From Sneathiella litorea (GTDB lineage: Bacteria; Pseudomonadota; Alphaproteobacteria; Sneathiellales; Sneathiellaceae): 64,000 nucleotides of DNA. Made by a program: the position numbers and the translations under genes. The notes beneath the pieces are model-generated. The model saw nothing but the letters and a program-made list of their open reading frames with translations. It searched no databases and was not told the origin of the DNA. Shown here in pieces: positions 1-9,200 of this stretch; position 1 is the stretch's first letter, and the number at the start of each line of letters is the position of its first letter. The stretch spans positions 1,178,357 through 1,242,356 of the forward strand of contig NZ_WTUW01000001.1 of the NCBI RefSeq assembly GCF_009882915.1, read 5' to 3'.

Positions 1-176
1 ACGCTCGGGACAAAGATCCGAGCCTGCCGGTCATCTTTATAACCGGCTTTTCAGCGGTGGCGATGGAGGCACTGGATACCATAGATGGTGTTAGTAAGGT
101 TCTCTCGAAACCATTTCATCTTAATTCCCTTGTCGAGGCTGTACGGAACGCCCTGGATGACCGAGCCATATCCTGA
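1..176 (+). CDS. Response regulator receiver domain, 3' end only
   Basis: The reading frame open from base 3 gives 58 residues ending at TGA 174-176; the gene begins before the window. The fragment has the last strands of a CheY-like receiver: a hydrophobic strand PVIFITGF, then KVLSKPF, whose Lys-Pro is the conserved lysine near the phosphorylation site, and a final helix. It stops right after the receiver fold, so the receiver is C-terminal in this protein; whether other domains precede it cannot be seen. Confidence 0.8.
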   Translation, partial: ARDKDPSLPVIFITGFSAVAMEALDTIDGVSKVLSKPFHLNSLVEAVRNALDDRAIS

Positions 177-221
177 TCCCATTGAAAATTTTCTTTATCC
201 GGGGCTTGATCTAGATAGGGC

Positions 222-249
222 TTGCAATGGTCTTCACAGCGGATTATAA
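222..249 (+). promoter_or_regulatory. Candidate sigma-70 promoter of tRNA-Val
   Basis: TTGCAA (222-227) and TTATAA (244-249) are 16 bases apart and lie 36 bases before the tRNA. The -35 matches TTGACA at four of six positions. It is the best-placed promoter-like pair in the gap, judged by eye. Confidence 0.35.
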
Positions 250-284
250 GTCGCCAATTCCCGCCGCAAATGATGCGGAGATAC

Positions 285-361
285 GGGCGTATAGCTCAGT
301 TGGTTAGAGCGCTGTGTTGACATCGCAGAGGTCACAAGTTCGAATCTTGTTACGCCCACCA
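285..361 (+). tRNA. tRNA-Val (anticodon GAC)
   Basis: A full cloverleaf can be folded by eye: acceptor GGGCGTA/TACGCCC, D stem GCTC/GAGC, anticodon stem CTGTG/CGCAG around loop TTGACAT with anticodon GAC, T stem ACAAG/CTTGT around TTCGAAT, discriminator A at 358. CCA is encoded (359-361). It reads GUC/GUU valine codons. It stands alone between the response regulator and a gene on the other strand. Confidence 0.96.
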
Positions 362-441
362 TTCCCAAGACATTGAGATATATTTAGCAAGACAGCAAAA
401 CGAGCCGACGCGGTCGTTTCGATTTTACGTTATCACTTGGT

Positions 442-1002
442 TTATTGTGCCGCTGCGTTCTTGAGTAAGGTCGGGCTGCCAAGTGGAAAGCGAAGCAGCG
501 TTTGTTCCACGCTTCCTTGGTGAAGAACAATTTTCCATTCCATGACAAAGACGGAAGGTGCCTTTGGCGGTGTTGTAAGCAATTCACCGGTATTAACATT
601 GAGGTACATCAGCTTGTGAGGCAACGGGCCAGCTTTAACTGTCAGATATGTCGCATCTGAACTCTCAATGACGATACCTGGCTTGGGCCAGTACTCGACA
701 TCCATAAGTAACGCACTCTCCGCAATGAGGGGGCGAAAGATCGGTGAGGAAACACGGTAGGCGGTTTTGGCAGTCAGATTGCGTTCTTCCAGCAATCGGG
801 GAAGATGGGACTTGTCCCTTTCCGATGGCATGAATGATACGACATTATCGATGATTTCCGCATCATCCTTGACCAAAAATGTCTTGATGCAGGGATAAAT
901 CCGCTCTCCGATCTGTGTGTAAAACAAATCACCATACTTGATGTCTGTCAGGAATGCTGGCTTGCCAATAAGATCTACATTCATTCTTGTGTTTGCCTTC
1001 AC
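442..1002 (-). CDS. Hypothetical protein, 186 aa
   Basis: An unrecognised soluble protein without signal peptide or membrane segment. The start is GTG at 1002 with AGGA four bases upstream; an ATG six codons in is an alternative. The composition is ordinary for a folded cytoplasmic protein. No catalytic motif stands out. It is divergent from the lipoprotein gene at 1326, sharing a 323-base gap. Confidence 0.6.
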   Translation of the reverse strand: MKANTRMNVDLIGKPAFLTDIKYGDLFYTQIGERIYPCIKTFLVKDDAEIIDNVVSFMPSERDKSHLPRLLEERNLTAKTAYRVSSPIFRPLIAESALLMDVEYWPKPGIVIESSDATYLTVKAGPLPHKLMYLNVNTGELLTTPPKAPSVFVMEWKIVLHQGSVEQTLLRFPLGSPTLLKNAAAQ

Positions 1003-1121
1003 TACGTCCTGATTTTTAAATATATCAATAGGTTAATATGAAGATTCGACTGCCAACCTCTTTTTGCCGCCAGTGGAGGCTGGCATTTATTCTTTGCAAT
1101 CGTCCCTGCATATTTATTGCG

Positions 1122-1151
1122 GGGTGACTCGGACGTTTCAAAAAGTCACCC
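1122..1151. repeat. Inverted repeat in divergent intergenic gap
   Basis: GGGTGACT (1122-1129) and AGTCACCC (1144-1151) are perfect complements separated by 14 bases. They sit in the 1003-1325 gap between two divergent genes, so either an operator or an RNA hairpin is possible. Nothing else recognisable lies in this gap. Confidence 0.4.
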
Positions 1152-1325
1152 AGAAATTGTATATAAAATTTGAATCAAAGTAAAAATAATTGCCATTCAT
1201 GGTTAATACTGCAGTCGACTATACCAATAAAAATCCGGGCAATTTGGCAAGCTCATATTGATTGAGACCACTCCGTGAACAATATTAAATGAAGATTCCA
1301 TTCAGGAACCTGTTGGAGTAAATTT

Positions 1326-1949
1326 ATGAAGTTCTTTGTCTTACTAATCGCCGGCATGCTTTTGACTGCATGCGCCAATCCGACGGTAGAAGCAAATGTC
1401 ACATCCTTTTTTACGCCGGATCTTGCCGGTATCAAGGGGAAGAATATTGTTATACGCGCTCATCCGGAGGCCAAAGAATCGAGCCTTGAATTCTTGAATT
1501 ACCGGCCGAAAATAGCTGACAAGCTCCGTTTGGTCGGGTTTGTTGTTCAGGAGGAGTCGCCTGATCCGGACTATATCGCCTATGTCTCCTATGGTGTGGA
1601 CGGAACTGAACCGCGGTCAACAACCACCTCTTCTCCTATGTTCGGAGGCTTGGGGCTTGGCGTATATGGCGGCAGTGGGCCTTATTATGGCGGCTCAATC
1701 GGGCGAACCTATAACACGCAAACCTGGGTCGAATATAACCGGTTCATCGCGATTGATATTGTTGAAGGTAAGACGAAGAACTCCCCCAACCCTGTACGAG
1801 TATATGAAGGCCGCGCGCAGTCTGCTGGACGATGCCCGACGCTTACCGGTGTGTTTGACGAGGTATTGGATGCCTTGTTCCAGGATTTTCCCGGTATCAA
1901 CGGCAAAACCGTATTTGTGAGCATTCCCTGGGATGGATCCTGTGAATAG
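1326..1949 (+). CDS. DUF4136-like outer lipoprotein, 207 aa
   Basis: The N-terminus is a lipoprotein signal: hydrophobic residues 3-13 followed by lipobox LTAC with the lipidated Cys at 16. The mature part has the general look of DUF4136 lipoproteins: a short strand-rich start, a Gly/Tyr/Ser-rich middle (residues about 100-130) and a C-terminal part ending in a VFVSIPWD stretch. The family assignment is by resemblance, not certain. Role unknown; probably anchored in the outer membrane. Confidence 0.65.
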   Translation: MKFFVLLIAGMLLTACANPTVEANVTSFFTPDLAGIKGKNIVIRAHPEAKESSLEFLNYRPKIADKLRLVGFVVQEESPDPDYIAYVSYGVDGTEPRSTTTSSPMFGGLGLGVYGGSGPYYGGSIGRTYNTQTWVEYNRFIAIDIVEGKTKNSPNPVRVYEGRAQSAGRCPTLTGVFDEVLDALFQDFPGINGKTVFVSIPWDGSCE

Positions 1950-1960
1950 AGGCGATATAT

Positions 1961-2422
1961 TTATTCGACTTTAAAGACGCTATATTTTGGTCCCTGACTA
2001 TTGCGTTCTCCCGTACCGAGGAAGAGGTACTTATTAAGCCATAGGTGGGAGGCAGCTGAGGTTTCGAAACGCGGCATGATACGGAAGTAAAACTGACTGG
2101 GGTCGATTGCTTCTCCTCTTGCCAATTTTTCCATAACTTCTTTTGGTCCATGGCGAAGGCCTTCATATCGGGCATAGATAAGCCCGCCGTCTTCAGTCTC
2201 AATGGTTATGCGGACGTCAAGTTGCATAACGCCATCATCTCGCACCAGAAGCCAGTCTGCGCCACCACTTTGTATGTGTCCATTCAGCATTGGACCTTCT
2301 ACAGTGCCACCGGTAACTTCGGCAATTAACCGTCCGCCCTGCGGTGTCTTGCCAAGGTCGACAATAGGCGACTTGACGGAGAGCTGCATATCAAATGCAT
2401 GCGCGAGCTTGAGTTCAGGCAT
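1961..2422 (-). CDS. DUF3237 domain protein
   Basis: 153 residues, single-domain length for DUF3237. Typical elements are the early PIVDLGKTPQGGR stretch, the central GGADWLLVRDDGV segment with LDVRITIETEDG, and a C-terminal YFRIMPRFET. The family is an uncharacterised barrel-like fold with no agreed reaction; no signal peptide is present. It ends 11 bases from the convergent lipoprotein gene. Confidence 0.85.
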   Translation of the reverse strand: MPELKLAHAFDMQLSVKSPIVDLGKTPQGGRLIAEVTGGTVEGPMLNGHIQSGGADWLLVRDDGVMQLDVRITIETEDGGLIYARYEGLRHGPKEVMEKLARGEAIDPSQFYFRIMPRFETSAASHLWLNKYLFLGTGERNSQGPKYSVFKVE

Positions 2423-2449
2423 AAGTTTGTCCTCTTTATTAATTACTTT

Positions 2450-2590
2450 TTATGGACGAGGTCGGTTGCCTTGCTGGCAACAGTCAGAATAACTGTAATT
2501 GTAAACGCTGTAGGGATTGGGGTTCTCAACCGAAAAATTCGCGCATCCTAACAGGAGGAAAGCGGCACTTAATATTAATACAAATTTCAT
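2450..2590 (-). CDS. Small lipoprotein, 46 aa
   Basis: A 46-residue frame starting with ATG at 2590, with an AGGGA-type ribosome site upstream. Residues 1-15 form a lipoprotein signal, lipobox LLGC with Cys16, followed by a short Asn/Tyr/Ser-rich mature part with a CC pair and Arg/Pro end. The signal layout (MKF start, Cys at 16, then Ala-Asn) parallels the lipoprotein at 1326. Function unknown; such mini-lipoproteins are usually missed by length cut-offs. Confidence 0.65.
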   Translation of the reverse strand: MKFVLILSAAFLLLGCANFSVENPNPYSVYNYSYSDCCQQGNRPRP

Positions 2591-2697
2591 TTGATCTGAT
2601 CCCTGTTCCCTTTGCGGCCCCACTTACCGAGGAGCATATATAGATGTTACCAGAATTCTGGCTTACTTGTGAAGATTCACATTGTACCGGGTTTTTA

Positions 2698-3567
2698 TTA
2701 AACAGGCGGTGGCGTTGCGGGGTTGGTATCTGCGTTCAACGGGGGCAGGGCAAGGCTCGTCCCGTCGAATTTCATTAGTTTAATACCGTTCTCATGTAAC
2801 GCGCCATAAATTGCGGCGTTTATTACGTAGCGATCTTCAAAATACTGGAGACCCGGAACCCAGACACGTGTGCCGATGACAAGTCCGCCATAAGTGAAGT
2901 CCTGGATACCGACCTGTGGTGGCTGGGTATTCTCATCTCCGATAACCTTGGTAACGGCTTCTTGCACCAGCTTGATAACGCGGTTAGGGTCGACATCGGC
3001 CGCAATGCAAAAGTTGCTCTCGACTATCCGAACTTCCATGGAATTAACGATAACCTGTCCGACAATTTCCTTATTCGGCACAGCGATCCGCTCTCCGTCC
3101 TCGCCGGTAAGAAAAGTAATGCCAAGCGTGATCCGGTCGACAACCCCACTTACTCCCTGGACTGTGATGACATTACCAATAACGAAAGGGCGGGTCAGGA
3201 TAATGGCAATACCTGCGCCGAAATTGGATATTGGTCCCTGCAGGGCGAGGGTTGCGCCGAAAGTGACGGCACCTGCAAGTGCAATCAGCGGAGCAATGCT
3301 CACTCCGAAATTCCCCAAAGTGATAATAATCAGGAGAACAATCAGCACAGCCTTGACAACGCTTCCCAGAAATTGGGAGAGAGTGACATCAATATTCTTT
3401 AACTGGGCAAAGGTTATAAGACGATTGCCAATCCAGTTAATGACCACCAGGCCGATCAGCAAGAAGACTATGGCACCTAATATCTGAAAGCCATATTCCG
3501 TAGCGAAATCGGTAGCGATGTCGATCCAGACCGAGACGGTCTCGATATTCTCATTTACTTTATCCAT
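2698..3567 (-). CDS. mscS: Small-conductance mechanosensitive channel, MscS family
   Basis: 289 residues, the size of E. coli MscS. Three membrane segments are visible at about 26-47, 68-88 and 93-120; the third is the Gly/Ala-rich pore helix, followed by the beta domain beginning near GNVITVQGVSG. It opens under membrane tension to release solutes on hypo-osmotic shock. Starts with ATG at 3567. Stands alone. Confidence 0.93.
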   Translation of the reverse strand: MDKVNENIETVSVWIDIATDFATEYGFQILGAIVFLLIGLVVINWIGNRLITFAQLKNIDVTLSQFLGSVVKAVLIVLLIIITLGNFGVSIAPLIALAGAVTFGATLALQGPISNFGAGIAIILTRPFVIGNVITVQGVSGVVDRITLGITFLTGEDGERIAVPNKEIVGQVIVNSMEVRIVESNFCIAADVDPNRVIKLVQEAVTKVIGDENTQPPQVGIQDFTYGGLVIGTRVWVPGLQYFEDRYVINAAIYGALHENGIKLMKFDGTSLALPPLNADTNPATPPPV

Positions 3568-3703
3568 TGTCTTTATTCACTAATCTCTATCTAGTCGCCT
3601 AAAAGTTTTCTATTGAACTGCCAGTTCCATCTATTACGTCCGTCGCGCCCTTCGTATGAATAAAGGCAAATTCTAACGCGCCGATTAAGACAGAGAATAT
3701 CCT

Positions 3704-3739
3704 GGCAGGCAAATATTTATCCCCGTAATAAATCCTGCC
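3704..3739 (+). repeat. Bulged 12-bp hairpin upstream of MFS gene
   Basis: GGCAGG (3704-3709) and ATTTAT (3715-3720) pair with ATAAAT-CCTGCC (3728-3739), leaving a 5-base bulge and a 7-base loop. It could be a leader hairpin of the transporter 65 bases on, or of the divergent mscS region. Confidence 0.3.
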
Positions 3740-3788
3740 GCTTTACAGAATGGATCCGTGCAACTAGGAATGAATTCTCTCTGATAGC

Positions 3789-3804
3789 CGAAAGGCGCCT
3801 TTCG
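3789..3804 (+). promoter_or_regulatory. 16-bp perfect palindrome covering the start of the MFS gene
   Basis: CGAAAGGC directly followed by its reverse complement GCCTTTCG. The left arm holds the only SD-like AAAGG, and the last base is the G of the GTG start at 3804. It may be a protein-binding dyad or a translation-limiting hairpin. Confidence 0.35.
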
Positions 3805-4970
3805 TGCCACTGTTACCGTCCGACGATTTTTTGGTATCTCTGCGACTTGCGCCTTTTTACATCGCGTTGTTTCTTATTATCGGGTTTCAATTGCCTTTCT
3901 GGCCGGTCTGGCTTTCCTACAAGGGATTAACCGCGGAAGAAATTGGCATTGTCCTTTCGGCACCTGTCTGGTCAAAGATACTGTTTACCCCAATAATTGC
4001 GTCCCTTTCAGATCACCTTGGTCGGCGGCGGGCACCACTGGTGATTATGTCGCTGATTTGCTTCGCCCTCTTTCAGCTATACTTCCTTGTTGACGGCTTT
4101 ATGCAGATTTTCTGCGTGGCTCTTTCAATTGGTATTTTTATTTCATCTTTTACCGCGCTTGGCGACAATCTGGTTCTTACCCTTGGTCTAACTCGAAATA
4201 TAGACTATCCACGCATCCGGCTATGGGGCTCGATATCCTTTATCGTGGGGTCATTTTTTGGCGGCCAACTCCTAGCCGGCCTGTCACCTGACTATATCCC
4301 AGCCATGCTTTCTGCCGCCTACCTTCTTTTGTTTCTATGCTGTCTGCTGCTTCCCGAAATAGAAGTGACCCGGGGTGATAAAAGCAAGAAGGGGCTTCGT
4401 CGCCTGCTAAAATGCCCGCCATTCTTGGTTTTTCTTTTGGCGGCGGGCCTCATCCAGGGAAGCCATTCCGTCCTTTACGCAGCAGGAACACTTCATTGGC
4501 AAACGCAGGGAATTAGTGATGCGACCATTGGATTTCTCTGGGCTGAAGGGGTGATCGTTGAAATTATTCTATTTGCCTGTGCCCGATATTTATTCAAATC
4601 CTTTAGTCCCATACATCTTATAATCCTCGGCGGTACTTCCGGAATGATAAGGTGGGCAGTTATGGGCTTTGCGCCGGATATTCCTGTTCTTATCCTGATC
4701 CAGATGCTTCATGGGGTCACTTTTGTGGCCACCCACCTTGGTGCCATGCGCTATATCATGGAAGAGCTACCTCTCGAGGTTTCGGCGCGCGCGCAGGGGC
4801 TCTATTCCGCTATTTCTCTTGGGCTGATCATGGGCGGCGGTCTGTTTTTCTCCGGGTACCTTTATGAAGGCTTTGCAGGGCATGCCTATTTTTTCATGGC
4901 TGGGAGTTGTGCCGCCGCCTTGCTAATATCTCTGTATTTGCAAAGACGGCCTGAACCGTTGCAACTTTAG
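3804..4970 (+). CDS. MFS transporter, HcaT/MFS_1-like
   Basis: 388 residues with about twelve hydrophobic helices. The N-terminal half carries the MFS loop-2 signature with a SDHLGRRRAP stretch, and the family type resembles HcaT-like aromatic/acid permeases. The start is GTG at 3804. The substrate is unknown. It precedes the CoA-transferase-family gene by 76 bases on the same strand, so uptake of a carboxylate later handled as a CoA ester is conceivable but unproven. Confidence 0.85.
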   Translation: MPLLPSDDFLVSLRLAPFYIALFLIIGFQLPFWPVWLSYKGLTAEEIGIVLSAPVWSKILFTPIIASLSDHLGRRRAPLVIMSLICFALFQLYFLVDGFMQIFCVALSIGIFISSFTALGDNLVLTLGLTRNIDYPRIRLWGSISFIVGSFFGGQLLAGLSPDYIPAMLSAAYLLLFLCCLLLPEIEVTRGDKSKKGLRRLLKCPPFLVFLLAAGLIQGSHSVLYAAGTLHWQTQGISDATIGFLWAEGVIVEIILFACARYLFKSFSPIHLIILGGTSGMIRWAVMGFAPDIPVLILIQMLHGVTFVATHLGAMRYIMEELPLEVSARAQGLYSAISLGLIMGGGLFFSGYLYEGFAGHAYFFMAGSCAAALLISLYLQRRPEPLQL

Positions 4971-5046
4971 GGGATGACAGTTCAAACCGGAAAGGTGTAA
5001 ATTGACGGCAATTATCTCGGTCTAACATAATAAAAAGGGAAAAATA

Positions 5047-6189
5047 ATGGGACCATTAGCTGGATATAAAATTGTTGAAATGGGCGGGATTGGCCCTGGT
5101 CCGATGTGTGCGATGCTGCTTGCGGATCTCGGTGCCGACATTGTTCGTATTGATCGGCTGTCGGATCCTGGTCTTGGCAGTATGCCCAGCTCCCGTAATA
5201 GCCTGTTGATGCGCAGTCGGCGCTCTATCGCTGTAGATACTAAAAGCGAAGCGGGGCGTGAGGTTGTACTTAAACTGATCGAACAGGCTGATGGACTCAT
5301 TGAGGGGTTTCGTCCTGGCGTGATGGAACGCATGGGATTGGGTCCGGAGGAGGCCTTGAAACGCAATCCGAAGCTTGTATACGGACGGATGACAGGTTGG
5401 GGGCAGGATGGCCCGATGGCGAAAGCGGCAGGGCATGATATCAATTATATTGCTCTTTCCGGTGTGCTGCATGCAATCGGGCGGAAAGGTGAGACCCCTG
5501 TTCCCCCGCTCAACCTTGTTGGAGATTTTGGCGGCGGTGCGCTGTATCTCGCGCTTGGTCTTGTTTGTGGTATTCTTGAAGCTCAAAAATCAGGAAAAGG
5601 ACAGGTCGTTGATACCGCGATGGTCGATGGCGCGGCCTCTCTGATGACAATATTCTTTGGCTTGATGGCGGGGGGCAACTGGAAAGATGAGCGTGGCGTC
5701 AATTTGCTCGATACAGGCACCCATTATTATGAGGTCTACGAGACGGCAGACGGTAAATATATCTCGCTCGGCTCTATTGAGGCAAAGTTTTATAAGGAGT
5801 TGCTAGAGCGCACTGGCCTCGACAAAGAAGATCTGCCCCCACAGACGGATCCCAAAAGCTGGCCAATCCTGAAGGCGCGCCTGACGGAGATTTTCAAGAC
5901 GAAAACACGTGATGAGTGGGATGAAATAATGCTGGGAACGGATGTTTGCTATGCACCTGTCCTGTCCATTATGGAGGCGACGCAGCATCCGCATAACACT
6001 CACCGGAAGACCTTTGTCGAGTATGAAGGTATAGTTCAGCCCGCGCCGGCTCCGCGTTTCAGCCGGACTGAGGCGTCTATCCAGAGCCCGCCCTGCCTGC
6101 CGGGGGAGCATACGGTGGAGGCGATGCGGGACTGGGGAATTGCCGATGCCGCCATAGATGACCTGCGTAATGCCGGTGTTATCAAGTGA
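5047..6189 (+). CDS. CaiB/BaiF-family protein, alpha-methylacyl-CoA racemase type
   Basis: 380 residues. The GPGPMCAMLLADLGADI start and the Gly-rich VGDFGGG loop identify a family III CoA-transferase fold. Within it, the AGHDINY motif (His130) and Asp160 match the catalytic His/Asp pair of alpha-methylacyl-CoA racemases (His126/Asp156 in the mycobacterial enzyme), so epimerisation of 2-methyl-branched acyl-CoA is the best guess. Ribosome site AAAGGGA before ATG 5047. Confidence 0.85.
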   Translation: MGPLAGYKIVEMGGIGPGPMCAMLLADLGADIVRIDRLSDPGLGSMPSSRNSLLMRSRRSIAVDTKSEAGREVVLKLIEQADGLIEGFRPGVMERMGLGPEEALKRNPKLVYGRMTGWGQDGPMAKAAGHDINYIALSGVLHAIGRKGETPVPPLNLVGDFGGGALYLALGLVCGILEAQKSGKGQVVDTAMVDGAASLMTIFFGLMAGGNWKDERGVNLLDTGTHYYEVYETADGKYISLGSIEAKFYKELLERTGLDKEDLPPQTDPKSWPILKARLTEIFKTKTRDEWDEIMLGTDVCYAPVLSIMEATQHPHNTHRKTFVEYEGIVQPAPAPRFSRTEASIQSPPCLPGEHTVEAMRDWGIADAAIDDLRNAGVIK

Positions 6190-6220
6190 TCGTTTTTTAA
6201 AGGGTTTCCAGATTCAGGAG

Positions 6221-6279
6221 GGGTTCCGTTAATCAGAAAACTTGACGCAGCGAAGCTTTTGCGGAACCCTTCTCTGATT
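6221..6279 (+). promoter_or_regulatory. Pseudoknot-like interleaved inverted repeats in a leader
   Basis: GGGTTCCG (6221-6228) pairs with CGGAACCC (6262-6269); AATCAGA (6231-6237) pairs with TCTGATT (6273-6279). The two stems cross, the order of an H-type pseudoknot or of two competing hairpins. They end 8 bases before the ribosome site of the coiled-coil gene. Confidence 0.4.
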
Positions 6280-6298
6280 GTTTAGTAGGAGAGGGGTG

Positions 6299-9200
6299 AT
6301 GTTGCAAAAACATCAGAATGTTCAAATTCGCAGCGGCGAGAGTAAGCCCGTCGCGAAGACAGGCGTTATGTCGCAAAAACCAACGAAAAATAAGGGGTTA
6401 TCCGGTGCCACCTGGCTGTTCGGTATCGGTGTTCTTTTGACATTGGTGTGGCTTGTTGCGGTTGGCGCGTTTGTCTATACAAGAATCGGCTGGCCCGATA
6501 TTCTGCAGGTTGCTCCTTTTGATCTTGGAATCATGTTTCTTGGTGCTTTCGCACCGCTTGCCTTTCTCTGGTTATTGCTCGGCTATTTTTATCGCGGACT
6601 TGAGGCGCGCCTGAAAGGCAATGCCCTTGACCAGCTTATGGCCAATCTCGGGTACCCGAGTGCGGACGCCGAGGTTCGTGTTGCACGACTGACTGCAACG
6701 CTGGAGCGTCAATCAAAATCCGTGCAGGAAAGTACTGAGAAGGCCGCCAGTCGCATTGAAGATGCCTCTGATCGCTTGGAAAAGCAGGGGAATGCGGCCA
6801 GCTCTGTAACAGATGGGCTAGTTAAAACCTCTGATCGGATAAAAGATGAACTTGAAAGCCGCGAACGGCAGATTACCGTACTAATTGATAAGATTAATGA
6901 GCAGGGTACCCGTCTTAATGACGCCATAACGCTGCAAACCAGTAGCCTCCATAGCGCGGCCAGTGAAACGGAAGATCGCAGCAAGGCCGTTCAAGATGCG
7001 CTAGCGGCGCAGATCGCGGCGCTTGAGAATGCTATTCGTGCTGCCGATGAGAAATCCAAGGATATCACCCAAATTCTTGGCGATACCAGTGAGAAAATCT
7101 TTGTAAGCGCAACCCAGACACTTGAAAAGACCACTGCGGTAAAAGACGCTCTTGGCGCGCAGATCAAGAGCCTTGAAGCTGCTGCGGACGAACTGCGCCA
7201 GAAACTTGAGGATGGGACTACGCATCTTGGCGAACGCGGACAGGAAATTGCCAATATATCTCGTAATTCCTCGAACGAGCTCTCCAAGACCGCCGATATT
7301 CTATTGCAAAGTACAACCGATTTAAGCATTGCAAGCGATGAAGGGGTTACTCGTCTTAACGCGCTCCGTAACACTTTGATAAACAGCATTAATGAGGTTG
7401 ATAAGGCGCTGGATCAGCTCGAAAGTCGCGAAGGTGGTTTATTACAGGTGGCGAAGGATGCTGAAACCGGTGCGAATGAGGCCGCCGAAGTATTGCGACA
7501 GAATACGCAGGGCCTAGCCGTCAAGACCAGTGAAATGACGGAACAAATGCTGCTCAACAGCATGAAGCTTAAAGATGAGACGGTCGCGCTGGATGATGTT
7601 TTGAAATCTACAGGGCGCAGTTTGCAGGCAATCGACCAGAGTCTCCGTGATGGGAAGGAGTTGCTTGACGCCGCAGGTGATAAGTCCTTGCGTAATGCCG
7701 ACCTGCTAGGTGAAAAACTGGCGAACCATGCGATGAACCTGAATGACGCTTCCGAGGCAACAGGCGCACGGACGACCCTTATTCAGGAGCAACTCCGGAA
7801 CCAGATCGCGGTTTTTGAACAGGCATCACAGCAGATTCTGGAGATGTCACGGGAAATCAGTGAACGGCTTGAAAAGGACGTAACGCTGCTTAATGACGCC
7901 AGCACCGATACTAAAGGCCGGATTGCCGAGGTCGGGACAAGCTTGCAACAACAAGCGGAGGAGCTCCGGCAAACTTCTGATGCGGTTACAGGGAAAATGC
8001 GCGAAGCAGGCGAGGAATTGCGCCGTGAAGGCTCGGAGATTGAAGTGAGCGCAGACAAGGCGTCGCGCACTTTGGTGTCTGCCAGTGAAGCACTCACCAA
8101 GCAGCAGAAAGAACTTGGTGTTTCTGCCGATCATTCCAAAGGAAAGCTTGCCGCTGCGATCGAGGAAACCATACGCTATCATCAGGACTTTATGGCCACG
8201 GCAGAACGGGCGACGTTGCAGGCACGACAATCGGGTGAGGCAGCATATTCCCAAACTGCGGAACTTGCCAAGACTGCAGAACGAGCTTCCGCTGAGTTGC
8301 GCGCGATGGGTGATCAGGCTTCTGATCATATCGAGCAGTTGAATATGGCCGCTTCCAAGGCTGAAAACCGGGGTAGCCGACTTGCGGAGGTCACGCGTTC
8401 TTCTCTTGCCAATATCAGTGAAGCGAGCGGCTCGGCCAAGGTGCATATGGAAGAACTTGCTGATATTTCCGTCCGCGCAAAAGATCATGCAGAAGCCATG
8501 GAGGAAATCCTCCAGCAGGAAACTTTGGCTCTTTCCGCTATTGCCCGACAACTGACCGAGCAGGTGGAGACTGTCGAGAAAACCTTGTCCGAACGCTCCT
8601 ACATGCTGGACCAGTCTGTAGATCAGGCATCTGAAGCAAGTGAGCGTTTCCATCGTCGCTCCGTTGAGCTTGCGAAGGCCAGCGAACTTATGATCAAGGG
8701 TATTCAATACGCAGATCAGGCTTTGGCAAAACACAAAATGGAAATTGATGATACCCGCCGTCATATTCATGAAGACCTCGACCGGGTGACAATAAAGATA
8801 TCTGAGGCTGGCAAGCAGGTGAAGGAAACTGGCTCCGGGGCGGCGGATCTATTTCACGGAAAGGCGGAAGATTTAATCCGCTTTACCAATAAAGCCAACG
8901 AAAGTGCACGGGCGTTGGGTGAACAATTTGAAAGCCAGCATAAGAAACTCGCTGAATCCGTCAAACTTGTGGAAAATACACTTAATCATTCCGCGGTCAT
9001 TCTGAAGGAAGAAAGCGAAGCATTTAAATCCGCAGCGGAGAAGGCGGCGGAGGATGCGCTGTTATCGGGGCAGAAAATTGAACAGCAAACCACGAATCTG
9101 ACAACTGCAGCGGCACGGGCAAAGAAAGAAGCGGATCGCCTGAGCGAAAAGAAGAACAAGATTCGCAATGAACAGTTCATGAAGTCAACTGCCTTCATTA

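Noticed and set aside
7847-8770. 307-residue open frame on - strand
   Set aside because: Opposite strand of the coiled-coil gene; the frame is open because of biased codon use in the heptads.
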